From Zeus faber (lineage: Eukaryota; Chordata; Actinopteri; Zeiformes; Zeidae), in contig OY482852.1 in assembly GCA_960531495.1 (NCBI GenBank), positions 28,920,371 through 28,984,370 on the forward strand: a DNA stretch of 64,000 bases, given 5' to 3'. Shown piece after piece: positions 25,400-36,965 of the stretch. The position numbers and the translations under genes were made by a program. The notes beneath the pieces were generated by a model. It saw only the letters and a list, made by a program, of their open reading frames with translations, had not been told where the DNA came from and made no database searches. Position 1 is the first letter of the stretch. Every line of letters starts with the position of its first letter.

Positions 25400-25676
25400 C
25401 ACAAAATGACACCTGCGGGCACAGGTGGGAACTAACCGCAGCCTGCACCCTATGCTTTTCCCCCTTGTAACGACTTTCGTGCCGGACCATCGGATACGTT
25501 TTAATATCCTTATGCACACAACAAATTTCTCCTCATGACACTTCCACCAAAGCATGCGAGCATACCAAACCCCGCATGGGCGCTGATTCAGCCGATTCGA
25601 GGCAGCTTGGTGGCTGCGGTAAAGAAAGCCATGCTGCCGTCTGCGGCCTGGCTTGACCACACCCCTTGGTGTGCCA
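25400..25676 (-). mobile_element. Solo LTR, relative of 16494-16866
   Basis: Read on the minus strand, it begins TGTGGCACACCAAGGGGTGT and continues GGTCAAGCCAGGCCGCAGAC, matching the start of the solo LTR in Tc1 copy A and the inverted piece at 18580. Toward its end CACCTGTGCCCGCAG parallels CCTGTGGGCAGAG in the other copies. The middle is diverged. No target duplication could be confirmed and the left boundary is approximate. Confidence 0.6.
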
Positions 25677-26348
25677 CAGTGTGGTTCATAGACTGGAGAC
25701 CTTGAAATAGGTTATTGACCGTTCTGGCGTGTTGATCTACAGCCTTCTTTCGAGACTTTAGAGATCACTGGTGTGGATGTGACGGGATTTGCCGTTCTCT
25801 AGGAAAGAGAAGGGCGGCAGCTTTTTCAGATCAGTATTCCAGGCGGAGCAAAGTTGGAAGGCCCCCCTCAGGACTTGAAAGGAATACCTGTTTGATTGAT
25901 AGTAAAATAAATCTGATCGAGAATATTCATGCTAATCTTTTTCTCGAAGAGTAGAGTTTAGTTTTCTTGCATTTAGAATATCAATGAATGCATTGGCGTC
26001 CATTGAAAATTGGGGAGCTTCCATCTGTCCCTCGCCTTCTCTTCTGAAAAATCGGATGGGAAATGCCATGACACCACATTTCTGGCAACAAAGGTGTATT
26101 ATCACCTGGCAGCTCATGTCACATCAAAACCAGTTACATCTCCCAAGATTCCAAGGCTGTAGATTCTGTGCTAAAAGGCTATAGATTCAACTGTCTCTAC
26201 ACTAACGGCATGTGTATTGTGAATACTAAATTACAGAATTGTTTAAAATAGAAAAATGTGTTCAATTAGATATTGATTATATTGACTGTCAAAAGGCATG
26301 GGTTATGACTTTGAATAAATGAAATGACATCACAAGGACATGCTCAGC
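25677..26348. other. Unassigned sequence
   Basis: No gene or named repeat is seen. Confidence 0.35.
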
Positions 26349-26485
26349 CAAAAGGAAGGAAGGAAGAAAGAAAGGAAGGAAGGAAGGGAGGAAAGAAGGA
26401 ACAAAGGAAGGACGGATCGAAGGGAGGAAGGATAGAATGATGATGGGAAGGAATGAAAAAAATAAAGAAAGACGACGGGGAGGAA
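26349..26485 (+). repeat. (GGAA)n-rich purine tract
   Basis: Degenerate GGAAGGAAGAAAG units across about 130 bp. Confidence 0.9.
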
Positions 26486-26588
26486 GGAGGAGATGCTATG
26501 GTCCAATGTTTGGTCCATCAGACAGAGTTCAACAGGACAGGGGATTGGGGTCATCTAGCTGAGAGAGGAGCAGCACGATGAAGGGTAG

Positions 26589-26589
26589 C

Positions 26590-26638
<49 letters not shown>

Positions 26639-26639
26639 A
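26589..26639 (+). repeat. (GA)n microsatellite
   Basis: A nearly pure GA run. Confidence 0.95.
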
Positions 26640-26768
26640 GAGGAGAGCTAGAGGAGAAACGAAACAGATCTGTTTCTGGCCGAGCTATGAGCTATTTAAA
26701 GAATGACAGAGGAGGAGAACGCACAATACGATTATTAAATGGGTATTGAAGAGGTTCCTATAATCGGT

Positions 26769-26793
26769 GGGGGGGGGGGGGGGGGGGGGGGGG
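26769..26793 (+). repeat. Poly(G) run, 25 nt
   Basis: A guanine homopolymer able to form a G-quadruplex and prone to sequencing-length error. Confidence 0.9.
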
Positions 26794-27405
26794 TCCTCCA
26801 GCTTTCCAATTGAACAAAAAAAACGAATGAACAAACGAAACTGTCAAAACATCAAATATAATCGGAGAAGAAGACAATATAATTATGAGACGAACCCCTC
26901 ACCCTCACCTCGGAGCAGAGGTGAGAGTGGTGCTTCAGATGTGCGGAGACCTCCCTCGGCCAGGCAACCAGCCCAGGATGAATCCCTTATTACCCCTCAA
27001 CCATCCCTGGAAATTGGACTCGTTCAAATCAAACCGCACCGTACATTTTTTTCTTCTCGCATTTCTCTCTTTTTTGGGGGGGGGGTGGGGGGGTTATGTG
27101 CGGATAGGAGAGCAGAGACAGCGAAAACGGAGCAGGTGGGGCAGTGGCCCCCAGGTGTGGCACCTATTCTGTTTCAGACAGAGGTCACTGTCATGTGGAT
27201 GGGACGGTTGGATGGGGTGGAGGTGGGGTGGGTGTGATGGGCCAGCGGGTGGGTGGGGGCACAACGACCAGAGGACATGATGTCTCAGCACCTCGTATGG
27301 CCCGACAATGGCTCACTTCTGGCCAGCTAAACGGCACATTTGTGCATTTGTGAGCCGACGGATAACAGAACAGGAAGGAGGAGACAGGGTTTTACCTCAT
27401 GGAAA

Positions 27406-27408
<3 letters not shown>
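26794..27408. other. Unassigned sequence
   Basis: Overlapping open frames of 130-156 codons at 26767-27280 begin in or next to the poly(G) run and show no known domain. GGGTGGGGG tracts recur at 27075-27090 and 27220-27260. Confidence 0.35.
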
Positions 27409-27470
<62 letters not shown>

Positions 27471-27507
27471 CTCGCTCTCTCTTCTCTCCTCTTCTCTCTC
27501 TCTCTCT

Positions 27508-27589
<82 letters not shown>

Positions 27590-27622
27590 ACTTCTCACTC
27601 CTCTCTCACTCTCTCTCTATAT
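27409..27622 (+). repeat. (CT)n microsatellite, 214 bp, interrupted
   Basis: The longest pyrimidine tract in the window, with single-base insertions that break phase. All plus-strand frames stay open through it, giving spurious Ser-Leu-rich open frames. Confidence 0.96.
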
Positions 27623-28372
27623 ATGACCTTGTGTTGACCTGAGGCTGATCCATTGTAGTGAATCTGCCTCACCTGCGCATGGGAGATCTCCTCATCCCCA
27701 CAGTCCTTCCACACATACACACAATTTCTCACTGGTATAAAACCTTCCAATACACTGTCCCGGGAAGACTTGGGACGATATCTTTATGTAAGGGTGAGCC
27801 AGAGTTCCTATGTTGTAAATTTGGGGCGTTTATTGGGCTGCTAATTTACACACAAGGGGGTTGGAAACATAGGGTTAGAATTGAGGGTCATCTTACAGCA
27901 GGGACTTGCCCTGAGAGAGAGCGAGAGAAAGATGCGGTAATGCTCTTGCTCCCTCCGGTGGAAAAAGCAGTCGACTGTGACCGAATCTGTGCACTATCAG
28001 AAGTGAGCAAAGTGAACAGACGGAATTGAATTCAGGAACTGACCCCAGAGACCCCGGCACCGGAACGCTGTCAGCAAGATGGCTTTTCCAGAGAGCTCTT
28101 TAGCCAGTGTTAAAAGGGCTCTCGGCACCAATATAGGACAGGGATACCCAGGGATAGCTAGAGTAAATGCTTGCAGTAGCAATCAAAGTCTACATTCAGA
28201 TTTGGTTACTATCTGTGGCTATTATCCTCAGACTATCCTTAAACTAACCTCCTGGAGGATAGAGAGATTCCAGCAGGCGATGGAGGAAAGCATGGAGAGA
28301 GGAACGAGCAAAGACACAGGTGATGGACGATGGGGAAGGGGACTGCGGAGAGTTTTAACCACTGCATGACAT
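27623..28372. other. Unassigned sequence
   Basis: Plus-strand open frames at 27658-28029 and 28079-28369 have no recognisable domain, splice context or repeat identity. I do not call them. Confidence 0.35.
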
Positions 28373-28436
28373 CCATCCGTTCGTCCTTCCGTCTGTCCGT
28401 CCATCCATGTGTCCATCCGTCCATCCGTCCAGCCCG
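28373..28436 (+). repeat. (TCCATCCG)n-like tandem repeat
   Basis: Degenerate TCCATCCGTCCGTC units over about 64 bp. Confidence 0.85.
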
Positions 28437-28560
28437 CCGGTGACTGGAAACATCCACTTTCCGAACCCGGAGCACATCAGAGCCTTTTCTTTGGTGCACA
28501 AAGGGCAGCTGAAGTGGTTTGTGTTGCACACTCAAAGCACAACAAAGGTTTTTCGGGAAA

Positions 28561-28563
28561 TGT

Positions 28564-28620
<57 letters not shown>

Positions 28621-28626
28621 CATGTG
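28561..28626 (+). repeat. (TG)n microsatellite
   Basis: A TG run ending in TGCGTGCATG variants. Confidence 0.96.
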
Positions 28627-28822
28627 TGGGTGCGTGCATGTCATGACAGAGGCATCCCTGGTTTGGTCTACTTAGCCTCTGTCCTGTCATCAAAGGACAC
28701 AGGTGAGAGCGCCATTGTGGATCCCGAATTCTCATGTTACCCTTTCAACTCAGAGAGGGCACATCAAAGACAGGAGGCTTAGAGAGAGTGCAGCAACCAC
28801 ACACACACGTACGAACCCAGGA

Positions 28823-28950
<128 letters not shown>

Positions 28951-29029
28951 ACACACACCAAGAGACATGAGAAGGGTTAACTTCAGGGTTGAACGCAAAG
29001 GTTGCAATGGTAAGACTTCACTCCTTAAT

Positions 29030-29720
29030 TGAGTGTTTCCCAACATTTTTTCTTCCACGGCACACTTTTTACAATGAAACAATCCCACACCACAAACCCA
29101 TCCTGTTAACCACTAAAAACATCAGAAATATGTCATTCTGTGCTTATTCTTATGGCCTACGAATAGTTAGTGATGCAAGCCATGTAAACGATTTATTCGT
29201 AGGGAACAAATCTTGTAAATTACTCACAAGTCAGGAGTCGCTCTGGTGGGTTGGGAGGGCGAGTCAACTCACAAACAGTAAATAATAACTGACGACTAAA
29301 TTAGAGTCCAAGGAAAAAATGGCCAAGGCATTAGCACAACTCACATCGAATGTGACTGGTTTACTCTTTGCATTCCACCAAAATAAATACTTTTCACAGA
29401 ATGAAATGAATCTTGGGAGAATTCCATTCACAACTCCGAGCCAAACCAACTCTTCTAACTCGTTCACCAGAAGTCCTCCCTCGCTCGCCGTGTGTCGGAA
29501 GAGTCGAAAAATCAAACGGCTAATTTTACCGATTGACTCGCCAAGAACCAGATCTCAAAAAACAATCAAACCTTTCATCACTACGAAAAGTCCTCACTTT
29601 CAGAGTGAGACTAGTTTTGCTGGCACTGGTATTCTGCTTGGAACTGATCAAAGTCGGTGGATTGGTGCGGCAACTATGATCTTGCAACACAACAGCTAAT
29701 TTCCATTCTTCATTTTTTTC
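29030..29720. repeat. Diverged dispersed repeat shared with 54130-54560
   Basis: Shared landmarks in the same order are a C-rich CACGGCACAC-type start, TTAACCACTAAAAA, a TTGTGCTTAT-type block, GATGCAAG, and CGTAGGGAACAAATCT or CGTAGCGAACAAATCT. Further right, ACACAACAGCTAATTTCCAT here parallels ACACAACAGCTCATTTCCAT at 54510. It includes the TAGTGATGCAAG terminus seen in the MITE at 50594. No transposase is present. Confidence 0.6.
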
Positions 29721-32150
29721 AAGTGGAATTTGAAATGTTTTCACGACACACCTGGCTGGGAAAACTTCCTTAATTTATGCATACTGTAAATAGAAAAAAA
29801 TACATTTATCCCAGATGTCTCCACTGGATGTTGTGGTATATAAACAAATTAACACACATGTGGGGTGGGGTTCTCCTTAATGCTTGGTGATATCAAGAGC
29901 GTTTTTTTTTTTTCTTAAGCTGAATGGTCATGGAGGTAGGAGATTGTATGGGCAAGATATGTCCTCGGCACCCTTCGCTGTGCTTCCCCATGCCGCTCCA
30001 TCCCCCTCGGTGGCTCCACGTGCCTTTTCTTTTTTTTTTTTGAACACCTGCCCCTCTTAACATCTCTGCATGGGCCTGCTTCTACAAGCCAGACATAATC
30101 CTATCCAATACATTAAGGTTTGGCTCTTGTGAGTCAACGCACATCAGACATCAGGAAAATCAATCCGCTCGTGTATTAGCCCGGTGCCAGGCAATTTACA
30201 GCTGTACTAAGTTGTCGGCACCATCCGTGGATACAACGTGGACTTAATGGAAACTTTTCTGAGATAATCCAGCCGACACGATGCCAGACATACCTGGGAT
30301 GTTAACTCTGTCAACTCTGTCATAATTGAAGATCTATACCTACCTACGATTTTGGTTTTTTTTTACTCCCCCTGGAGTTGCATGAAGGAGATCTGTCTGG
30401 ACCATATTAGCGTGCAGGGGTGATGGGCGGGTGAGGGTGGGGGTCGACCAGGTGCTCTAGAGGAACAGCCTCAGCACTCAGTTTGTGGCTACAAGGATAA
30501 TGGCATTTTCCCAAATATTTTCCAAATATACATCGTCTAAAAATACTAAGGCTGCCTTCCAGGTGATTTACCAGTCTCATAACAACCTTTTTCTGGGATT
30601 GTAAATGCTCCAAGCCTTGGCTCCGTCAAAGAGATTGAGGGCTTGAGGGCGGACATGGTTTTGGGATCGCAATACCTCAGACAGTGCAAATGAAACAAAT
30701 TATTTTACGAGGCCCGGTTACACATCTTGGCAGTTTTTTTTCATATTGTGAATTGAAACGCGTGGAACCTGATACATCTGTAAACCTGACAATGATGAAC
30801 CATCCTGACATAATTCATAAGGAACTAGTATATGTGGCGTAATCTGTTTGTAGATTTAACACAGCGCTCCTTTTGAGAGTTTTGAGAAGTTTTGGTTGGG
30901 AATCTTGGACAGGACAAACTTGACAAATGAAGCCATGAACACAACAATTACTCTTATTATGTCCAGCTCCATTACTTTTAGACATACTGCTGGTGGCACT
31001 AAAAAACGCTTTGGAAAAATATTGCCGTAATATTTTCCAGTTGGTCCTATGTGCAAGTATGAGGGAGAATCTGGCACATTAGATGAGTTTGAGGCCTAGC
31101 CAGCCGCAATGTATACTTCTTGCTGTGTAGCCATTTAAAAAGAATCAACTGTTATATCAATTTAGCATAACATGAAGTTTGACCAAGCTCAATCTGGATT
31201 TATGTAATTTCAACGGATATTTAATCTCAGCTCTCCTCATTAAAGAAGACCAGTTGTGATGGTAAAACACTATTTTAAAACCGAAGGGCAGAAATAACAT
31301 GCTTATATATCATTTGACAAGCACCATATTTCACAGGGATAAAATACATAAAAATTCATAATTTAACAGCGATAATAAAAAAGAATGATACATTCTTGGA
31401 ATAAATAAATAAATCCAATACGAACTTCGTTCTCCTCATACATCCATCAGCAACGTTTCAGGAGTCAACCGGGAAAGTTATTGAACTGCATATATCTCAA
31501 AGGCCTTAATGTGATGTCTGAAGATACCCCCTCCCTCCCATTCAAACATATCAATCGCCACACTGGTCCCAAAAAAGATCCATACTGGCATTTATCGTTC
31601 TCATCTGTGTTGGACTCACATCGCAATGAGTCATCCAAGGGATGATCTCAGACGGCCTGGACAGAGAGCGCTATGAAATGCTGTGTGTATGGAATGAGAA
31701 TACACTGTTCTCAAATGGAAACCCTTTCTGCTCACCAACAGTGAGTAGGGTGATGTGCCCTCCAAACCCCCGGGAGTGAGACAGCCAAAATGGCGTACTA
31801 GTATATTATTTAGTACGCCAAAATTAGTATGTGAATGGGTTTAGTGTTTTCCGAAACCATAGTATGGTCAAAAACTATGCATAAAGTACCAGGATCATTG
31901 TCAGACTGGGACTGAAAAACGGCCCAGGACCACACAGAACAGCCCACCACCCGAGTACCATTTCCAAAAACATTTTCACACACTATCCCCAACGATCACC
32001 AACTTTGATGCCATGCACGAGAGGTTGGTTAACAACCATAGTCACAAAAATCTGAGTAAAAAGATGAAAAAGTTAGAGATAAAAAAATTAAGTAATTTCA
32101 AGCTGATGCCACAGCTTGTATGAAGATAAATGATTGTGGTTTGAGGGTGG
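29721..32150. other. Unassigned intergenic sequence, few repeats
   Basis: The quietest stretch of the window: no gene, microsatellite or named element apart from a small inverted repeat at 31791-31824 (TGGCGTACTA and its complement around a 10-nt AT-rich spacer). Confidence 0.4.
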
Positions 32151-32345
32151 TGTGATTTAAGCAGCCAGCTTGGGTCTTAGTTAATTAGGCCCAGGATCAG
32201 AGGTGGCTGTATGACTGTTGCTTGTCAGAGCAATCAATGAGCAACAGGTAAATCACCCATCCACACATACACACGTCATGACATGTGTCCTTCTGCTACC
32301 GACTTGTTACATCTTGCCCCTCTACAATAAACTGGAGTCTGCACA
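32151..32345 (+). mobile_element. Solo or partial LTR, same family as 9826-10082
   Basis: Begins TGTGATTTAAGCAGCC, includes CCCAGGATCAGAGGTGGCTG and CTCTACAATAAACTG, matching the LTRs of the compact element in order. The right end is diverged or truncated and no internal region follows. Confidence 0.75.
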
Positions 32346-32806
32346 CAACAGTCAAGCAAATGTGAGTGTTGCATGGCACGCAGTGAGGCTGAGGGGCCCA
32401 TAGTGGTTGCTACGGGGTTGGGAACGGAGGGGTCCTCACTGGGGTCTTCCCTGGAATTGGGCAGCCCCATGATGTAATATGTCTGAGAAGCCATCGTCCT
32501 TTTCACTCGCATACAAAAGTACGCTGGACAACAGTACAATGGACGATTGGACAACACAGTGCGTAGTGTGGCATCTGTAGTACGTGAACACATGAGTGTA
32601 GCATATATCTATGTTGTACATTGATGTACGTTGACGACCACCGCGAATGCTTAGCCCCTCAAACCAACTTGCTGGCTCAAGTGGACATTGAGGTTCAGCT
32701 CAGTAGGTTCAGTAGGTGGTCGAAAACCGCAATGAAACAAAGAATGCACAACATGCCGGCAACCTCAGCCTACTCTGAATGACCGCTAATCGCCACGCCA
32801 TCTGGT
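32346..32806. other. Unassigned sequence
   Basis: No feature was recognised. Confidence 0.35.
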
Positions 32807-32814
32807 TGTTACAC

Positions 32815-33080
32815 CAGTGGTTCTCAAACATTTTTTAGTAGTTTTAGTAGTTTTTCAACCCTCTCTAAATTTATTTTTTTAGCTGAGTACCTCCTTCACT
32901 GGCATTGGGAGAAAAAGAAGAAAATGAAGATAAATAATGTACTGTATGTGCGGAGTATGTGTTTTTTTTAACTATATACGTAACATTTTATTTTTACCCA
33001 TTTTTTTTTATTTTCGGAGTACCGCTTGCCGTACACCAAAGTACCCCTACGGGTACGAGTAACCCCTTTGAGAAATAGTG
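32815..33080. mobile_element. hAT (Charlie-like) MITE, copy 1
   Basis: 266 bp, starting CAGTGGTTCTCAAACATTTT and ending TTTGAGAAATAGTG. The flanks TGTTACAC and CTCTACAC form a degraded 8-bp duplication. The interior matches 57475-57727 (AGCTGAGTACC, CACTGGCATTGGGAGAAAAA, ATAAATAATGTAC). It is non-coding. Confidence 0.85.
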
Positions 33081-35159
33081 CTCTACACGGTCGCAACACC
33101 ACTACCGCAAATTGAGATTGAGGTACCGAGAAAGAACGAGAGAAAGAGAGAGAGAAAGAAAAAATAAAAGAAAGAAATAATTGTGTAATGGCGCCATGCC
33201 ATGAAGTTAAAGAAGAGCAATTCTTAAGGTTACAAATGGATTCAAAAAACAAAGTGGAGCGAGAACAGATCATGCTCCATGTTTGGCTCAGTGAAACTCT
33301 TCCAGAAGCCTATCGCAGAAACCCTGGTTTCCACGTACAGGCTCTCTACACCCAAGAGGGAATTGAATTGGCTGTAAAAGTTCATGTACACGTCGATTAA
33401 AGGACATAAATAATTTTTTTCTTTCACTTAAAATACATCACCTCTTTCTCAATCAGCACCTACTTTGAGACTATACTGTATGTGTCGCTGTATGCGTGCA
33501 TATTTAGGTGTGTGATTCTGTAAGGGAGTTGTGTGTGTCAATGTGTTGATAACAAGCGTAACCGCTCCTTGTGTACATCAATGGGCAGTTAGAATTTTAT
33601 AAAATGTGCCCTCTGGGGAGATGGGTGAAAATGCGGAGCGGGGCTGAATTTCGACCCGCAAATTCCTTATGCTCGATAAATAATGTGAACAATCAATTAC
33701 CGACCATTAATGTCAGTTAACAGGAAAGTAAATCACGGCGCTTTCATCGTTGCCGTATGTGCTGGAACTCATTTAGAGTCTCTGCTAAAAAAACAAAAAA
33801 GGGTGTAAAGAAGAAAAACAGCCACAGTAGTCAGTTCCAAGTAAGGCTTCAAAGCCTCTCTGCTGTGTAATGGCCGTCTTGTCGATTGAAAAAAATGCTG
33901 CGAGGTATTTCACAAAGGGCCAGCCTCGTTGTGCTGCCTGGTGGATTAGAAGCAGTGAAGTTGAGGGGTGAAGGCACAGGTGAGAGACTGTTGAGTTATT
34001 TTCTTTTAAATGCTGTTAAGTTATTTGATGATTTGAAGTATAAAAACTCATGTAGCCATTGGTAGTTCCAATATTAATCTTATATCTAGGAATGTACTGC
34101 TGTAGAGAGTTTAAATATCCATGCAGGGGTTAAAGCCAAATTAAGTAATATTTCTGCTAAATGAAATGATTCATGATTGCAAATCACTGTCGATTACTCT
34201 TAGAGTCATCTCCCCAATCTATTGCTACATCAATCCTCCTTTCCTTGACACATGTTTGCAATGTAGCAATGGGATGTCAATCTATCCAGAGCCAAAAGTC
34301 AAGATCGTCCAGATTGGGACAAGCACGTCATGGGATGTCACCATGTTTTCAAATGTTATTGTTCCGATTCTTGTCGATATAATGTTGTTGTTTTGTCATC
34401 CTCTTGATGTTGTTTGTTTCTATTTTCGACTGTGGTAATTATCCCCTTCCTAGCCAAGAAATGATGATGAGTACTTAGATGATTAAAACATGGTCCAGAT
34501 CATCCTCGAGGCCATAAATGTATAAAAAAAAGGTGTTTGTGCTTTTGTCATTTCACAGGTCATCAAACGGGACAGAGTTATTGTAAGTGTTTTTTTAGTT
34601 ATATTAAAGAATGGCATTGTAGGATGGGAACTGGAACGCCTTCTGCCAATCCACTGTCTTGGATACAATGGCAAACAAATAAGTTTTATGTCCTGTCTGC
34701 TAAAAGTACAGCAGCTTCTGTCTCAATGATTGCTCTTTCTACGGCAGCACTGCTTTTCTCAATATCTATATTTGTTTCGTGCTGTTTTGCTGTCTTTGAA
34801 AAGCTCGTAAATGTCCCCCCGCTTTTATTTTTCAAATTCCAAACACCTACGGAAGCCTATGTACACACACACGGAAACCCTTGAGCGCGGGCGTCTTAGT
34901 GTACCTCACTTCCCGGGGATATGGCAACCCATGATCTATGGGGTTTGGCTGGTATGGGCCAGCCCAACAATACCACTAACACCATGTTTGGGGCTCATGC
35001 TGGCGGACTCAAGAAAAAAACTCATCTGACCCCTCCCCCACTCCCTCCTCCTAACCCCCACTTCTCCTTTGCTCCTGATAGCGTGTATGTTTTTGATTAC
35101 AGGTTTAAAGTATTTCATGGCCTTTTTTCTCTCCCCTCCCTGCTCAGCTTTCATTGCAT
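33081..35159. other. Unassigned intergenic sequence
   Basis: Purine-rich at 33125-33180. Open frames at 33188-33400 and 34537-34884 lack recognisable domains. No named repeat is seen. Confidence 0.35.
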
Positions 35160-35400
35160 TGTTAAGAACGCGGGTGGAACCAAAATGCAGGACACACACT
35201 TTGAAACGTAGGAAGAAGAATAAAAGTGTATTTGTGGACGAGGGTCTGGCATGGAGAGGAAGTCAGGGAATGGGATCCATTTGTAGCAGAATGGAAGACG
35301 GGGAATGGAGGTGCATAGCTGGTGGGTAGCGTGGAAGGGGAAGCGGCGGCAGGCAGGCAGACAAGACGGCAGGTAGGAGGAAGGACAAGGGAGACAGGAT
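35160..35400 (-). mobile_element. LTR of the second gypsy element (likely 3' LTR)
   Basis: The plus strand reads TGTTAAGAACGCGGGTGGAA and then ATGCAGGACACACACTTTG, closely similar to TGTTAAGAACACGGGTGGGA and ATGCAGGACACGGACTCAG at 42533. This is the terminal part of an LTR whose 3' end is at 35160 on the minus strand. The other boundary is uncertain (about 35400-35460). Confidence 0.65.
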
Positions 35401-35469
35401 GGCGTGCTAAAAGCACGACACGAGGAATTAAACTTAAGCTGCATTCACACATACAGTACATTATAAAGC

Positions 35470-36965
35470 TCAGGGCGGGGTGGCTAGGCTTGTGTGTCCT
35501 TCTGCGTCCCGTGGAGGGGGGGGGGTGGGTGGGGGGGGTGGCCCGTCCTGCCGGGGCTGGTTAAGCGTTCCGTCTGGTCCTGTCAACCAGGGTCCTGAAC
35601 CTGGCTGGCTGTGCTAGGCGCGGGGCTCACCGTGTGGCCTCCTTCGGTGGGGGGCGGTCTCCTGTCGTCACACTGGGCTGCCGGGGTACCTGTCCTCTGG
35701 TGCTCTCGGTGCGTGGGGCACTCGTCAATGGGGGGACAGGCTGCGGGTGGGGCTGCCGTTTGCTGCCCTCTGTTCTGTGGCCTGCATGCTCGGCGGCTGG
35801 GGGCTGACCAGGGGCCTGATGGGGGCGCGGAGCTGCCGGGCATGGCGGTAGCGCACGGTTAGGTCCAGGGGGAGGGGGTCCTCGTGGTTGCTCCCCGGCC
35901 TGCTGCACCCCTCGATCGATCTGGTCGCAATTTGCCTATCTCTCCCAGTGCCAAAACTCATACTCAGCACATGCACCACACAACAGACCGAAGGCTGGCG
36001 GGATGGGCGGGGTGCAAGCTATGTGGGTGGGGATGTGGTGGGCAGCTGCCATCTTGCCTGTCACGCTCTTTCCCGGGCGTGCTTCTTGTCCGTCCCGAGA
36101 TTTTAATCCCACTCACATTATCTTAGAACATACACTCGCACACCAATCCTACTCCGAACAACACTCCACCGGACCAGGGTCTGCGGGGCAGGAGGAGTGC
36201 GAGTGATTCGGGTTCGACTTGCCTGAAGGACTCGCATCCCCAACCCCGCAATTTTAACTGCAACTACCAACAGCACACATTGAGCACTGGGGTTTTCCAG
36301 GGTGGCCGGCTATCCACTGTGGTGGAACAACAGTATTACCTTGTGAAGGTGGTAGTCCACAGATTAAGTTGAGGCCTATGTGGGGCCATAGGTGACCGAT
36401 GACCGGCAAGGGGAAGAACAAACCAGCGGGAGACTGTCAGCATGTTTGGTATACAACACAGAGTATTTGTATGCCATTGAATCTAGGACAGAGTTAGTCT
36501 GCAATAACTCAAGAACTGCTTGCAATAATTCTGTCCTGTGGCTTTTTTGCTACACAGAACAGCCACCAATCCCCCTCTTTGGAGAGCAATCTCACCATGT
36601 TTTGGTCTATAAACAACTAATCATCATCACTACTCCAAGAGGGCGAATCACCATGGGTGAGACAAATTAACATAAAGCCAAGCAACAACATCTACATAGA
36701 AAAACATAAAAATAAGAAACATCGACGACAATCTGTATCGACAAAACTTTAAGTTAAGTCCAGGAAAAGTGGAACAGCAATTCAGCATGTGGCCTCTTCC
36801 TATGATAGCTAGGCAGTAGAGGAGGGAGAAAAGGAGAGGGATGTTATCGGTTAGGGTGTTCAGGGGTGGGGGGTGTTCAAAGCAGATGCTGGTGATGTGT
36901 GTGGGCTTGAGTCCACCTATATGTGTGTGTGGTTGTGTGTGTGTGCATGTGTGTGTGTGTTTGTG
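35470..36965 (+). repeat. Unclassified dispersed repeat, left part of copy 1
   Basis: A G-rich left third (35500-35890) leads to a middle with GTGCCAAAACTCATACTCAG and CCGTCCCGAGATTTTAATCC. The right third (36434-36950) is shared with 20441-20960. It runs into a (TG)n tract, where it is cut by the 3' end of the Rex1 LINE at 36966; the missing right end resumes at 40098. I recognise the sequence style from fish genomes but cannot give it a family name. No known protein domain is present. Confidence 0.7.

Noticed and set aside
26767..27280. Overlapping 130-156 codon open frames on the plus strand
   Set aside because: The start lies in or next to a poly(G) run whose length is uncertain; no domain, no splice pattern, low-complexity composition.
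31791..31824. Small inverted repeat TGGCGTACTA considered as a MITE
   Set aside because: 10-bp arms with a 10-nt spacer only; no element ends or target duplication.
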